This document shows positions 48,501 to 61,715 of a stretch of DNA of 64,000 bases, one piece after another (the first letter of the stretch is position 1; each line of letters starts with the position of its first letter). The stretch covers positions 187,251-251,250 of the forward strand of contig VFFE01006056.1 of assembly GCA_008921705.1 (NCBI GenBank), given 5' to 3'. The notes under the pieces were generated by a model that did not search any database, was not told where the DNA came from, and saw nothing but the letters and a program-made list of their open reading frames with translations. The position numbers were made by a program, and so were the translations under genes. Source of the DNA: Burhinus oedicnemus. Taxonomy: Eukaryota; Chordata; Aves; Charadriiformes; Burhinidae.

Positions 48501-51500
48501 GCTGCAGGGAGGATGCTTCGGGAGCATTAATTCGGGCACAGCAAAATCAATGTGGAACTTCAGCACTGAAGGTGCATGAAGAAGAGTTGGGTGTTGCTGT
48601 GAGAAGTGCTCAGCACTGCAGCAGCAGCAGCATCTACTGGAAAGATGCTTCCTAACAAAAAGCACCTCGTTCTTTTCCGCTGTGCAGAAAGAGGTGTGTT
48701 AAAGAAACTGGAGATGGAACAGTTATCTTGAGAAAACTGCTGAATTCTCAGAGAGAATGAAAATGAAAAGTGTCTCATTAATGCAAAGGAAAATATAAAA
48801 AAAAAAAATTATAGAAGATTTTCTGTCTTAGAATAACTCTATAGGTAAGGTAGAAAAGCCCGAAATGTCTTTCTTCAGAACCAGGCAATGGAGTGTAGTT
48901 TAGTTGAATAGCTCTGCCTCAGACTTTCGTTCTCTTTGTTATCAAAGCAACATGAAAGGTGTAAGAGCTTGGGCAAAAGAGAAATGACTGTGCAACCTTT
49001 CTTCTCCTTGAGTTGTGCCTTTGTGCGTGACTTGTTTTTGGTGTTTTTAAAGGTATTGAGGAACAGGATGAAGAAGTGTGCATTTGCATTAGTGGTTTTG
49101 TTCAGATCAGAAGCGCATTTTGAAACAGGTCTTCCCGTTGTCTGCACTAACATCATTTGGTTTGCATCACGGGGTGGTCTCAGAGCTCTTGAACTCAGCT
49201 CCTCCTGGATAAAACTGAGACAAGTGCTCCCACCGCTAATGGCCATTTTGTCCATCAGACCAGACTAGAGCTCGTCTGAAGTAAATCCCCCCCCTCCCTG
49301 CCCTCCCCATTTTTTAAATAATGTGGGCATTAGGTCCTCAGCACCAACTGTTTATCTCCACATGTATCTTTTAATTGCAATGTAGACGCAGCCTTAGGCT
49401 ATGGAAATGGCTTCAGTTGCTACCCCACAGCTCCCTATCTGCATCTTTGGAAGATCTGTAGCTTTCCCTCATTCTGAGGATTGATAGTAAGTGCCTGTTA
49501 AGTTCTTTGCAGAAGAAAACAGCTGTTTAAATAACAATTATTATCAGTAAGTGTGCATGGTATAACCTATCGCCGTCTTTCTCCTGAATAAGCAATGCAC
49601 AAAATTCTCCTGGGAAGCAGAGTCATTAAGGAGCTATCTAGATACATATGCTTTTGCAAGTCTTTCGTCTAACTCAGAGGTGGGAATGCAAATCTGAAAC
49701 TTGGGGATATCCTGTGGCTTTGTACCACTCTCCAGGAGAGATGTGCTCATTGAGGTGAATAGATCTCACTCATTCATATTCCTCGTTTACTCATGTAACA
49801 TTTATAATATGGATAATGTTCCCCCTTAATAAGTAATTAATAATAGCTCAGTGTGAGTTACAGATAGAACTTAAAATTATACTTCACTGTACATAACTGT
49901 TTCAGATGAGGCTTTGCAGACCTGTGCAAGGGGCAGAGCAAAGCTGCTCCGCTGCAGTGGGAGGCCGGGGGACACTGTGCCACAGGCAGACCCGAACACT
50001 GGATTTCCTTGAGCGTACATGCTGGGATAACAGAGCAGGTGGGGACTCGGACCTGCCTGGTCTCCTGTCCCTGGTCTCCTCAGATGCTTTGGTTTGCTCT
50101 GGGAACAGACCTTCCTTGAGATCCCACCTCCCGTCTTTTCCTCTCCTTTCTGGGGTTCTGTCTTTTGGGTTGGAAGCCAGAACTCTGGCCATGCAGGGAG
50201 ACCATGGCTGAGGAACGCTTGTGCTGTGGGCTTCTTGCTCCTACTTCACAGGAGTCTGGCTCCATATTATTCTTGACGTAGGGATACACGGTTTGCAAAC
50301 TCATAACATGTGACAAGGTGGTTGCTAAAGAACTTAACATTTTTCATGGCAGAGGATACAATCAGCTTTCTGCTGTCGTATCTCAAAGGACACCTCTCCT
50401 GTGCCATGGAATGGAGCCCCTACTGCAATGTGGTGAGAAAGGTCTCCCAGGCTCCTGATCAAGAGCTGGGCTGCCCTGGTGGCCTGGGGCTTGGTTCAGG
50501 GAAATCCTTAAGTCTGTGTTTAAAATAAAGGACTCGGGTGCCACCCTGTTTCTCTCTCAAGGGTCTACACTACCATCCTTCATCACACTGAAGACGTGCA
50601 CTTTTACATCAATACCAACAACAAACATCCAAGTAAATCTTATGCAGTCCTTGAGTTTTTCTTTACTGGGATGTGAACTCTGTTTCAGGGTAGTGTTTTC
50701 TGTATGACAGTTTTTCTTCTTTTTTTTATTTTTTATTTGTTGATTTGTCTCAAAATATTTTTTTTGTGTCTGTCTGATCAGCACATTTTGGAGGAAGATC
50801 ATGGCTGCTTCGTGGAATCAAAGCCTATGAAAAGATTTCTTAGCAAGTCATTTTTAAATATAACAATTTTAATAAGCACTTTTCACAGACTTTTGAGACT
50901 CCTGCTTGCTTCAATAGCTATAGCACAAAGACTCAAAGAAGATATGTCTGAATAGCTGCGGTCATAAAAATAGTTTTTTAAACTATAGAACAAGAGCTTT
51001 CTTAAATTACAGTGTGATGTCAGGAGTGAAAATGGTTGGTGCGGGTGACAAAGACAATGAGAGAGGAGAGAGAATGGAAAAAGAAAGCACCAGCAATAAA
51101 ACCAAGCAAGTTCGTTTAAGAATGGCTGCTCAGTCCTAGCAGTAGATTTTTCAGTTAATCTCTAGGACTGTGCCCGTAAGAATGTTCTACAAAAAAACTA
51201 ATCCCACCTCGGTCTCAAGACAAAAGGGAATGACTTGGCCAGCTTCCTTGCAAGGCCAGTGTAAATTGGGCAGTAAATATAAGGAAAGTAAATAGAAAAA
51301 AATGTGGACAAGACTTCGAGCAATTGGCTTGGGTCAGGAAGGAGAGAGGAGGAGCTTAGAATGGGACTGGTGTGGTGCTCTTTCTTGGGAAAAGGGCTTT
51401 TGGGTTCATCAGTATGCTGGGTTATTAAGACACGCGGGGGAATGGTTCTGACATGACTGAATGTAGCAGTTTGACATATTGCTCTGGCCTTTGTCTGACT

Positions 51501-54240
51501 AGAAATACAGGAACATTTTCTATTCTGAACCCAGCTCTTAGAGAAATGAAATCAATCTTTCTTTCCATCTACTTGAATAGGAGTTAGACTGGACCCTAAA
51601 TATTTTAAATAGCTTTGTGTTGAATTTCAGCATGAGGTTGGTCAAAATTAAAACATTTAACTTGGAAACAGAAAAGAAAGCATGAGTGTGGGCATAAATG
51701 ACAGCTGGGGAAAAAAATACCAGTCAACAAGTTATTACTCTCGGCTTCCCTTTCAGTTTTTGTTACACATCACCTGATACCTAGAAGGGATCAGTTTGCT
51801 GTTGGGAACTGTAGGCACCACCTCAAAACAAAGAACAATAACTATGAAATGCAGAAACCCTCTAACACATGGGTTCAAGATCTTGCTGTAGCCACAATGT
51901 TTATTTTTTCTGTAAGTGGCTTGGATGATGGCACTGCTGTCAAATGCAGAATCTCAAGGTCTGTAGACTACAGTAAATAGAAAAGGATGATGAAGACAAC
52001 AGTAGACACTTAGATAATCTACATTTTACCAACTTAGGTAAAAAAGCATTCAAGGAAGACATTTCAGCAAAAAACCCCCCAGCATGATGCAACAAAATGC
52101 ATCATTCAAAGAACTAAACTCAATATTTTAAAAGATGAGCTATTTTCTAGACTAAAGAGGCACTGATTAGCCTGCTATACAGGGAAATTACCAGGCCCAG
52201 TCTGAGTTAGTAAGGATAGCTCACATTGTTTCCCCAAAATAATAGAAGCATATTTGGGAAGTCTAAAGAATCTGTTGATTTAAGAAAATTGAATGTTTTG
52301 CTCAATTTCGATTTCAGTCGCTCCAATTCAAATGCAAAAAGCAACTTAAGTCAATATATGCATATGAAAAAGGAAGGAAGTAGTTCAGAATAATTATGTT
52401 GGAAAAACTCAGATTTGGCTTGATTATAGATCTTAAAATGTCTAAAAAAGAGTAGTTCCTCCTGTACGTTGAATGTATAGAAAACATTGAGAGAGAGGCT
52501 TAATGTGTTGTGCATTTTTCAGATTAAACTGAAAAGATGAGAAAATAATGAAAGAATTTTACTGTACTATGGTAACTTTTTCCAAAAATTGGCATTGTGT
52601 GGTGTCTTTTTTAAAAAATCTATGTTTTAATTTTGGGGGTGCTTTGTCAGACTGTGTGTGTGCATACAAATGACAGAGAGAAGGAACTGCTGGTGCCTAG
52701 AATTGGCAAGCTTAGGTTTCTTAAAACTATCAGTGCTGCTGGTGATGGTGGTAGTTCTCTTTCTGTGTACTCTTTCTACCGTGATTCATTTGTTTGTGAT
52801 TAAAAATTTAAAAAGGCATTTCAGGCATCCTGCAAGGATTTTCTGCATTTGTGTCAATGGGCCCATATGCAATTTTAGCTCAAAAAAAAACCTTTGTAAA
52901 TCTGGTTTCTGGCACCTAGGATGTTAACAAAAGATGAGGTCATGGCTAAAATTTGCTTTTTTACGATTGCTGCTGTAAATGGGAGACTAGCTTGTACTTT
53001 CAAAGCAGAATTTGGCCTTTATTTGGTGTTAGCTCATCCTGTGTGATCATGAAACATTATAGTAACACACGGGGTTTTTACTGTAATTCCTTTGCAATGG
53101 ACACACTTGCTTTTTTGCTTCCCTATAGACTGCTGTTTATCAACTCTGCCCAAAGGAGAATACCATTTATTCTGTAATGATAAGTCTTTCTCTAGCCTGA
53201 TCAATGGACCCATCAAGATTTGCTAGTCCATGTTTATCTCAGCTAAACATTATTTCGTGAAACAGTGGAAACACCTATAGCCTCGCTATCCATATTTTTC
53301 ATCGGCTTTCTCTCCACAGGGCAATCTGATATTTTGTGTATGTATTATAAAGGTTTTAATCAAATTTTTTCCTTATAGCACTTCTAATCCAAATCTGTCA
53401 CTTCTCAGCCAAACCAACCATTTATGTTCATGACCTTGCTCTTATCTTTTGGAGGATGTGGAGATCTGAAGAGGTGACTTCAGTCAGCTGCTTTTTTGCC
53501 TACAGATTCTTTGTGGAACTCCACAGAGGGTTTTTTTGGTATGTATTTCAGACTACGGAGAGGGTTAAAAAGGGGCTGATGTGTTTGCAGTATGAAGGAG
53601 GAGTCATTGATCTTTTAGGGAGCTGAAGGCAAGGCTGGGAAGTCAAGTGGTATAAGCAGATAGTTTGGTAGAAACTTCTGTCTGCTTCTCATCTGTGGTT
53701 ATGTGGGCTACCTAGTACTTAATTTCACATCTGTTTCTGTTTTTGGAGTCTGAGGTGAAAAGGCTGTTCTAGAGTGAAAGTGTTTAAGAATGAATTCCTC
53801 CCATTTTTTATTTTATTTTGTTCATTGTACAATGGTTGTGCGTGTTAATTTCAGATGAATATTGTGCTAGCATGACTATGCTGAATTTTCTCAAGGGTAA
53901 ACTGCTGCGTATACCTGAAGCCATGCTAAAAAGCAACATGGAAATCAAAGTCAGGACAAGGCAATTTGCTTTATGAGTGGGGTGATTCACCAGGAGCAAA
54001 TGAAAGATCCAGGGGAATCAGTCTGATGTCAGCAGAAGATTAGTAACACATGAGGATTTATCATAAAAATCTGGTTCTGACTAAATGTTTTTGTTGTAAA
54101 CAACTGCTGCTGAAATGATACACAAGAAGAAATGCCCTATTTCATTACAATGTTTGGAGTCTTTCTCTTTTCACAGTATAAATGCACCAATTTTCTTTGG
54201 CTTTTATAGCTCTGGCAGATAAAGTGTAAAGGGTAGCTTC
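45528..54240. other. Long unique stretch without a supported gene
   Basis: No gene can be supported. The region 46.98-47.03 kb is a purine-rich run of GAGCGAGG-like units. 47.14-47.42 kb has the AT-rich, motif-dense look of conserved non-coding DNA. A four-unit CAG run lies near 48618. C-rich runs lie near 49287-49310. A weak CR1-like segment is noted at 51.9 kb. Frames of 126 and 110 codons overlap on opposite strands at 48.9-49.3 kb and have no domain. Confidence 0.55.
51871..51980 (+). mobile_element. Possible CR1 remnant
   Basis: The text aagtggcttggatgatgg, followed by cactgctgtcaaatgcag, recalls the RT-proximal part of CR1 (aatgacttggatgatgg type). The match fades after about 60 bp, and no 3' end follows. 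Weak; it could be coincidence. Confidence 0.25.
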
Positions 54241-54275
54241 AAGGGTCATCTAGTTTGACCTTTATTAGCACATGA
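54241..54275 (-). mobile_element. Possible CR1 3' end remnant, minus strand
   Basis: aagggtcatctagtttgacct resembles the complement of the CR1 3' terminus (ggtcatctagtccaacct type). Only about 35 bp can be followed, so the call is tentative. Confidence 0.35.
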
Positions 54276-57200
54276 ATGCATGAAACAGTATTAAATGGAA
54301 AACAGAAACACCTCAACATCATATCAAGTGCTCAGTTTGTATTTACAGGTCGGACTGTAATTTGTGAAGATATGGGATGACAGGTCTTTGTTTCCCTTAC
54401 TGTTAAATAGAAGAAGTGGGAATTCTAGAGGCAATAAAGCCAAAAAAATCCTCTATTTCATTGTTTTGATTTCTTTACTTTTTTCTTAACTGTATTTAAC
54501 AGTTTTTCTCTCTCCTGGAATAAAAATTTGTAAATTCTAAATGTGTCATTTGGCTTTCATGACTTTTTATTCAGTGACACACTGTGACAATGCTCATTTG
54601 TTTTTACTCATTGACATGATAAATATGAAGCTATGAAGTACAAATCTTTTTCCGGAGATGCTGTTGAATTAAAACCATATTCTAATTTTCCTTAAAATGG
54701 AAAGTTTAATTGGAAGCAAGTTAAGCACTGTGACAACATGCAGCAAATACGCATATATTTTCCATTCATATCTTGTATACTGGGCTTTTGAAATCAACCT
54801 GGTGGGTTGCGTAAATATTCTTTATACCGAGGTTTGACTGGTGCGAGCACATTCTCTAGTGAGGACATTCACATACACAAATTCCAGTTATTTTGTAAAA
54901 TGCACTGGTAAGCTTTTTCCTTCCTCTAATAACCCTAAAAGGCACACGTATAACAGTAGAAAGGGGTCCCCTCTCAGCCAAAGCACATCGGTCTGCAACT
55001 CATGCATAATCCAGAGGTGCTGAACAGAAGATTCCTGCTGTAGACACCAGGAACTCATTTTCCATGGGATATTAGGAGGCATTTTCCATTCAATTTGAAT
55101 TCCATTCACTGCAAATAATTTAGCCCTCAGCACTTCATAATTGTGCATTAACAAAAATGAAAGAGTGGCCTATAAATAAACTTTAGCAGAAGCTACAAGC
55201 AGATTGGCCAAATATTACTTTGCGGAGGCAATAGATGTGGGTGAGTTTCTGTGCCAAACCGGGTTCAACCGCTTCTAATCTGTATTCTGCTGCAATTTAA
55301 TATCCACGTTCCCTTGCTCCATCAAAGTTGCTATATTCTTCACTCCTGCTTTTCTGCCTTGTTTTCCAGGCTGCAGGGCTCGGGTTGGTGAGCTGTGAAG
55401 CCTCCTGCTGTTGCTGTTTCCAGCGCAAGGCGTGGGAGTGCTCTCCATCAGAGCGGGGAGGTGGTTGAGGGGGTCATCCCAATCCACAGAGGAGTAAAGG
55501 GGGCACAACAGAACTGGGAGGAGGAGGGGGTGTCAACTGGGGCTTCTGGGAGGTCCCTTCTGGGACTACCAGTGTTTTTGAAGTTATAGTGGTACCACGT
55601 CCTTGCCATGTACTGTAATTTCCCAAGTGGGTGCATTTTATCGTAACTTGCTAGACGGAAAACATTTGGGATTGTTTTGCCCAATGTCAAATTTTCCTCA
55701 TACAGCCACATAGTTCGTAGCAGACCTTTCTGTTTTGTGTAAAAAAAGAGTCTTTTGCTTTGTTAGAGCCTCTCCTCCTCATTGAGCTTTCTGGCAGCGT
55801 GGCACAGGTGAGGATGCATTTTGGTGGGTTTGCTTCGTGTTGTGCTAGGAGGGGAGACAGCCCGGGGGGACGGTGGGGTGGGCACCAGGGCCGGAGGGAG
55901 GGACCTGGACCACCGGTGGCAGGCAGTGCTTGGTTGGATGTGGTCCCCTCTGGGACTTCGCCCTCAGCAAGCTGAGCTCTCCGTACTCTCACGACTGCTC
56001 AGATGAAAAATGCTTTAGTGGGAACTTGACCTTTTCTTCCCTGGTCACCAGAAGTCTGGGAAAAACAATAAACTTTTATCAAAATTGTTATTTTCTCGAG
56101 AAAAGGTCACTATTGTTTAAAAAAGGGGATTTTTTTTGTTTGTTTTTATTGGCTGGTTTTATTGTTCAGTTGTTTCAGGAGGGGAGTACAAAAACCCCAG
56201 CTATTTCAAGGCGTGAGTTGAGGTGCTATAAATCAAAGGGTTATGGGGAGGTGGGCTGGGGACTCCACGAGAGTCATAAACTTTGACGAATGAACAGATT
56301 TTTGGTTTCCCTTAAACCCATTGCGAGCCAGTTCAGGTCTTCCACCTTGTCTTCAACAAACTGGCAGTGAATGCCCACCCAAAATATTTTTTGATATTAA
56401 AAAAAAAAAAGCCCAGATGAGGTCCTTTTTGTCTGCTTGGCTTTGGAGGCAGGGAGCCTTAGCGAGAGTCCTGTGTGAATGGGTCCCATCATACTTCTCT
56501 CTTGACCTGGTTAAGATGGTTTCTGGTGTTGAAGAATGGGAGAAACTGTCAGACTGTTTTCTCTTGGTTGACTGTCGAAAGTCTGAATGTTGAAGGCTAC
56601 TGCTAGTGAGTAAAATAAGCACAGAGCCACTGAGAAGCCACCAAACTTTTAGTATTTGCATGTTTTCTCTTTCTTTGTTTTGTCTCTGTCAAGGTAAAAG
56701 GGTTTCAAAAAATCACAAAACTCAACATGGGCTTTTTTGGACTAATTTTTAATTACTTAGTATTTAGAGCCTAAATTACTGTTTTTCTTGAAATGCCTCG
56801 TAAACGTCAAGTTTTAAAAAGAGTATGTGGTAAACATTTGAGGGTGATACTGCGTGTTTCACATGTTAAACAACACGATAAAACATAATGCAGCTCAACT
56901 ATGGCATGGCACCAGGTCTTCCAAAATTAACTGCCAGTTGCAAATGAATCTCACCAACTTATTTCAAACTGGGCTGGAACATGAACATTTCTTAACCAAA
57001 GCCCGTAAAAGAGAAAGACCCCTCTATGAATTATAAATATGCAAGAAAAATACAGGATGATAGGAGACTTTAAAATTTTTTTTTACTTTTTCAGAATTTT
57101 TTCTTCTCTCAAGTTGTCTATTAACAACTGTGTGGTTGCTTAGATGAGCATTTAGTCTCATCAGGGGGATCTTCACCAACATGAATGCCAGTTCAGAAGC

Positions 57201-57781
57201 AGTACCAAACTGCTGCAGAGCACTGCCATTATTCAAACATTTGTAAAAATGTCCTGGTTTTATGAGTGAATATAGTGAATCCTGTAGATGAAGAATGAAT
57301 TGGAGTCTGACTAAGCAAATTCAAAATTAGATGGATCTTTCTGGTGCAGAACCATCTTATATTGCTCACGGCTCTTAGATAAACTCTTCTGTGCTTATGG
57401 ACTAATGCCGTGTAGTAGTAGGGCTGCAATAATAACAGCGCTTCCACAGGGGTGAGTAGCCCAGGCAGCCCAAAGCATTTAATGGCATCAGTGTTTCCTA
57501 TAAATTAAGTGTGCAGCATTACATTTTATTGACAGAAAATAGCTAATTTGTCTCAAGGCATCTGGCTCTTGATTTTATTAACCTGTAGGATGCCTAAACA
57601 AAGAAGCATATATATAACATTATGACAAAATATAATTATTTCCAGAAAGGCATCACCTGCATATGAAACATTCTAGTGCTTCGTACAACAAGCAGTGGAG
57701 TAATTGTCAATGCTATATCTAATCAGAATGTAACAATCTCAGGAGGGAATAAAAGCAAATAATGTTTCATCGGATTCTTGA

Positions 57782-57833
57782 GAAAAAAATATTTTTTTAT
57801 AGATATAAAAAATATATAATTTTATATACATAT
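57782..57833. repeat. AT-rich low-complexity stretch
   Basis: Almost entirely A and T, with TATA-type alternation. It is a simple-sequence region and not a promoter call, since no gene follows. Confidence 0.75.
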
Positions 57834-59662
57834 GCACTTCAGCCTCCCTTTAGTTATTTTGATGCATTTAATAATAGCATTTCATATTCTATCAACCGCC
57901 GTCTAAGCAGTTAACAGACATTAATTGAGATCCATGGTCTCACACCTTTCACTTTAATGAGAGATGGTGGAGTGGAAATGGAAGAAAAGCGAAGGGCCTG
58001 ACGGCCAGAGCCGCGGGTGGCCCTCGGTGAACGGCGTGCTGGCAGCCTGCCTGCGATGCCTTCCCCGTGCCGCCAGCTCTGGCAGCTTTACTGCAGGAGT
58101 CGCAGCTTTTGGTGTTGTCCTTGAGGCTTCCCTATCCGAAGTCATGTTACTATATTGCGTTATTAAGAGGCTAGTCAAAGAGTTCATAGTCAAAGACACC
58201 AGCTTGGATGGGGGACTCCAAAAACTCGGAAATTAGAGTGTAAAAGAAGACAAATGCGTTCTGTTTCAAAAATCCTGTAATTCTGAAGGACAATGTTATG
58301 CGGCCCAGTGTGTGATTTCTACAAGTGTGGGGTTGTCGGGGTGGTTTCCCTGAGCCGAACGGGCAGTGACGAATCTCAGGAGAGCACCGGCAGCTCCAGA
58401 TGTCTGCTCTCGACCCTCCACCGCTGTTGGGGCTGGGAGAGGCTGTCTGCACCAAAACTTCATGCGCCTAGCCAGGGTAGGTGGAACATCCTCCCACGGC
58501 CACAGCTTATCTTGGGCTTTGCTACTCTGCTGGCGGCGAAGCCCTCCTCCCCGCCAGGAGGAGGGGAGCCCTCCTCCCCACAGCAAAGTGCTTCTCCCTG
58601 CCTCAGAAACATGGCAGAGCCAGGGCTGGCCAGACTTAAGGGATGCATATCTGTTGCATTACAATAAGCACGGATGAGGCGTCATTATTTCTATTAATAG
58701 TTAGCACTAGGGGCCGCCACGTTAATCATTCAGGGGAATATGCACTGAAAGTTTGCCCTGAACTCGGGAGCAGGCTCCAGACCCCACATCTGTTTTCCCG
58801 TCGAGACTGCCAGCCCAAGCCTGCAGGTCTTTGCTGGATGGATGAAGCCTTCCAGCTCCTGCTGGACCAGCCCCACCGGTGACACACAGGCAGTTTGAAA
58901 TCTCTCCTTAAATACTGTGCCTGCAGTGCTGGGGCACAAAACACCAGCTGTGAGCGAACCTGGGGCATGGGCACCAGCTTTTGAAAGAGCTCAAAGCTGT
59001 TTAAGAAGTTTGAGCCGTTTCAGTGATAGTCGCAGCGTGAGAGGAAGCTCCCTTTTGAGACAGCAGCTCCTTCAACTTCTTACATGTTATTTTGCGGCCA
59101 AATATCTGCCCAGCTTGAACTGTTTTCCAAAGCTTCCCTTGTGCTGCTGGGGGCAACCTGAAGCTGCAGGGGCACAGGGTCCAGCCGGAGCACTGGCTCG
59201 TCTTAAGCTGGGTGGGTGCTGATGATGGATTTGGCCATCGCAGCAGCAGGGCAGGTCGGGAGCCTTGCCAGGCTGGCTCCTGGTTCCACACCTCAGGCTT
59301 GGGCCTGAATGGCAACGTAGATGTGCCGCAGAAAGCTGGGTCGGTCTGCGTTTGAAAGGTGATGCTGCAACCCGGCTGGTGTAGGACTGCGAGCCGTGAT
59401 CAGGCAGCGTGGCTACCTGGCACTTTGTACCCAGCTGCAGTAGTGGAGTCGCTCGGAATCGGTATAAAATCCTTTCTTCATTTGATGGATTTGACAGATT
59501 TGACAAAAATCCTTCTAAAAATTCACAGAGCACACCCACACGAACCTCCTCCCCTTCCCAAGGCTATCCATGATCTCTGTAGCACCCACAATATCAGTAA
59601 CTGTGACAGATAGTACCAGGTAGCCTATACTTGCCTGATACTTTTATATACACCTAAATCTG

Positions 59663-59815
59663 TAGTTGGGCTAACAGATTATAAACTGATCAAATAAATA
59701 AATAAAAATAATGTATAATTTAATAATACGCTATTATAATACATTATTCATTAATTACAAATAAATATATAACTATAATCCAGATTATATAAATAAATAG
59801 TATATAGTTGGGCTA
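59663..59815. repeat. AT-rich block between 11-bp direct repeats
   Basis: tagttgggcta occurs exactly at 59663-59673 and 59805-59815. The roughly 130 bp between are dominated by AAAT/TAAT units (caaataaataaataaaaataatg and similar). The second flank is again followed by aaaaataatg, so the block may be a duplicated unit that later expanded by slippage. Confidence 0.65.
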
Positions 59816-61635
59816 GCATTACAAAAATAATGTTTGTCGGTCAGTCATAACTGCTTTTAGGTATGGATAGCGGGTATGATGTTTGCAGAACGGCTGCTGC
59901 TTATGTTGAACAAAGCTGTCTGTAAGTCCCTCCACAGCACAGACGAGCACAATCATCTGATTCAGTTGGGATTAGGTCTGTGCAATTTAGTATTGTGGAG
60001 AGAGATGAGAAGACTTTGGAGAGGGTGCTGCTTGTTAGTGGAAAGGATAAATTGGAAGTGCTGCTAAAAGCTTTGGGTTTTACTTTCAGATACAGAGAAA
60101 GAACGCTATAGAGAGAATTTACCCCACAATATCTGACTACCAGAGGACTGGCCACCTGTTGGAGAAAATTACACTAACTAGTGCGGTCACTTAGTTACTG
60201 TTTTGTCAGCTGAGGTTGACTAGTTATCCAGAGCCCACGTGCATATTCTTTCTGTTTACAAAAGTTTTCCTTAAATAATGCAGCCTGGTAATCAAGCCTC
60301 ACTCTAGGATAGAGCAATAACCATATAATTGTTTGTCTATGTTTTATAACTTTGCCAAAATTTAAAAGTTTATATATAAAACTTTCACTGTCAAAATGTG
60401 GGCACAATTTCTGTTCTCTGAGACAACTTAGCTGTTTGCTAGAGAGAGATGACTGCCTTGCTCGAGTGAAAAAGCTCCAAACATTTTAGCACAGGTAGAG
60501 CTCTAGAGCAGGGCTCGAAAGCTGGGTGGTGAGTCGGGATGGTGTAAGGGGTTGTCCTGGTGTCAGCGTTTGTCCCTTATTCTCCCTGTGAAAATACTCC
60601 TGAAAGACTGCAGTTTCTGCTGTCTTATTTCATTCTGCGTGCAGGAGCCACGTGTCCGTGGCGGAGAGGGACGTGGGAGCTGGTAAGGCTTGGGTGGGAA
60701 TGAGGGGGCAGGAGCAGGAGGCAGGACTGAGCCCCATGGGCTGGGGAAGGGGCTCAAGCGGGACGGAGCTGGAGGCATCAGGAGTCACAAGCTGCCAGGA
60801 GGGTTGAACCTGGCCCGAGGAATAGAAGAGGTCAGGGTAAGGGGTGTAAAGGTAAAAATTCACTTACTGCCATTGCGGAGTGTAGCCCCTTTTTCTAAGG
60901 AACCAGAGCTGCCATCTCCTGTTGGCGTCTTTGTGACAGCTGAGCAGAGGATTATTCCTGCCTCATCGGGCAGTTTGGGGCTGTAAGCATGCAACCTGGG
61001 AAATTCCTAACCCCTTCCTCACTTGTTGCAAGGGGTTGCTTCCAGCATCAGAGGGAGATACGGGACAAGAAAATAAATCAGTTTTCAAATTGCCTGTGCA
61101 AACCTGACTTTGTTCTCCCAAATGGTAACAAGTGCAGTCTTGGGTTATTTGCTCACACACAGCATTTTCCACAGACTTGCGGGTGGTTCAGGGTACGTGG
61201 GCTGGGGGATGTATCACAACTGTGGAGAGAAAGAGGCTGTCGCCTCCAGGACCTCTGAGTTACTCGCTGCAGGAACTGGGAAAGCGTGCAGTGAATAAGA
61301 TGGAGCAAGGGGAAGTCTCCTGGGATGGGCTGTTAAATACTGCCCTGGAGAACCTGATTTTCTTCCTGACACTGCCTGAATTCCATGGGGATTTAAATCA
61401 CATCACTTCACTGACATTTTTCACAGGTGATGCCTGTGTGTTCTTCCATTTCTGGATTTCTTATCTGAGCCCTTCAGTCTGACTTGTTGAAATGAAATGA
61501 AGAACACTTGGAATTTCCAGTGGAGATGAGGAGAGCTCTGCTTTGCTCTGAAGAAATATAGTGCAATAAAATACCAGGTTCCCTAAAAAAGTCAAACTGT
61601 AAAGGTTTCAAATGAGCTAACCCTGTTGATAACTA

Positions 61636-61715
61636 ATATCTCTGTGCCTCAAGCCTCTGGTTGTAAAATGGATATAAGGAAGTGTCCTCTGCTCACAGGA
61701 TGTTTGGGAGAACAC
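61636..61715 (+). mobile_element. MIR-type SINE remnant
   Basis: The string tctctgtgcctcaagcctct, followed by ggttgtaaaatggatataa, follows the conserved core-to-3' part of MIR (tctgtgcctcagtttcctc, then tgtaaaatgggg). After it, ctctgctcacaggatgtttggga resembles the next part (acctcacagggttgttg). The tRNA-derived head is not recognisable. Old tRNA-derived SINEs of this kind occur as fossils across amniotes. Non-coding. Confidence 0.55.

Larger units (their letters stand above)
54276..61635. other. Unique sequence without a supported gene
   Basis: No gene recognised. AT-rich simple stretches lie at 57.78-57.83 and 59.69-59.80 kb. GC-rich patches lie at 55.79-55.98, 57.97-58.10, 58.4-58.6 and 60.6-60.8 kb. 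In these patches frames of 60-150 codons pile up on both strands, as expected from composition. The largest (150 codons, minus, 59087-59539) shows no domain. Segments at 55.06-55.16 and 57.48-57.78 kb resemble conserved non-coding DNA by composition. Confidence 0.55.

Noticed and set aside
48612..48632. CAG triplet run
   Set aside because: Only four uninterrupted units, and not in a supported coding frame.
55790..55980. GC-rich patch as a possible CpG island promoter
   Set aside because: It is short, with few CpG pairs compared with GpC, and no first exon is recognisable beside it.
59087..59539. 150-codon minus-strand frame
   Set aside because: It lies in a GC-rich patch where several frames on both strands are open at once. 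The residue content is not protein-like, and nothing in it is recognisable.
59880..60180. Possible exon after ttttactttcag at about 60078-60091
   Set aside because: An open frame follows for about 30 codons, but the peptide is not recognisable and no donor site stands out. Weaker than the two intervals listed as exon-like.
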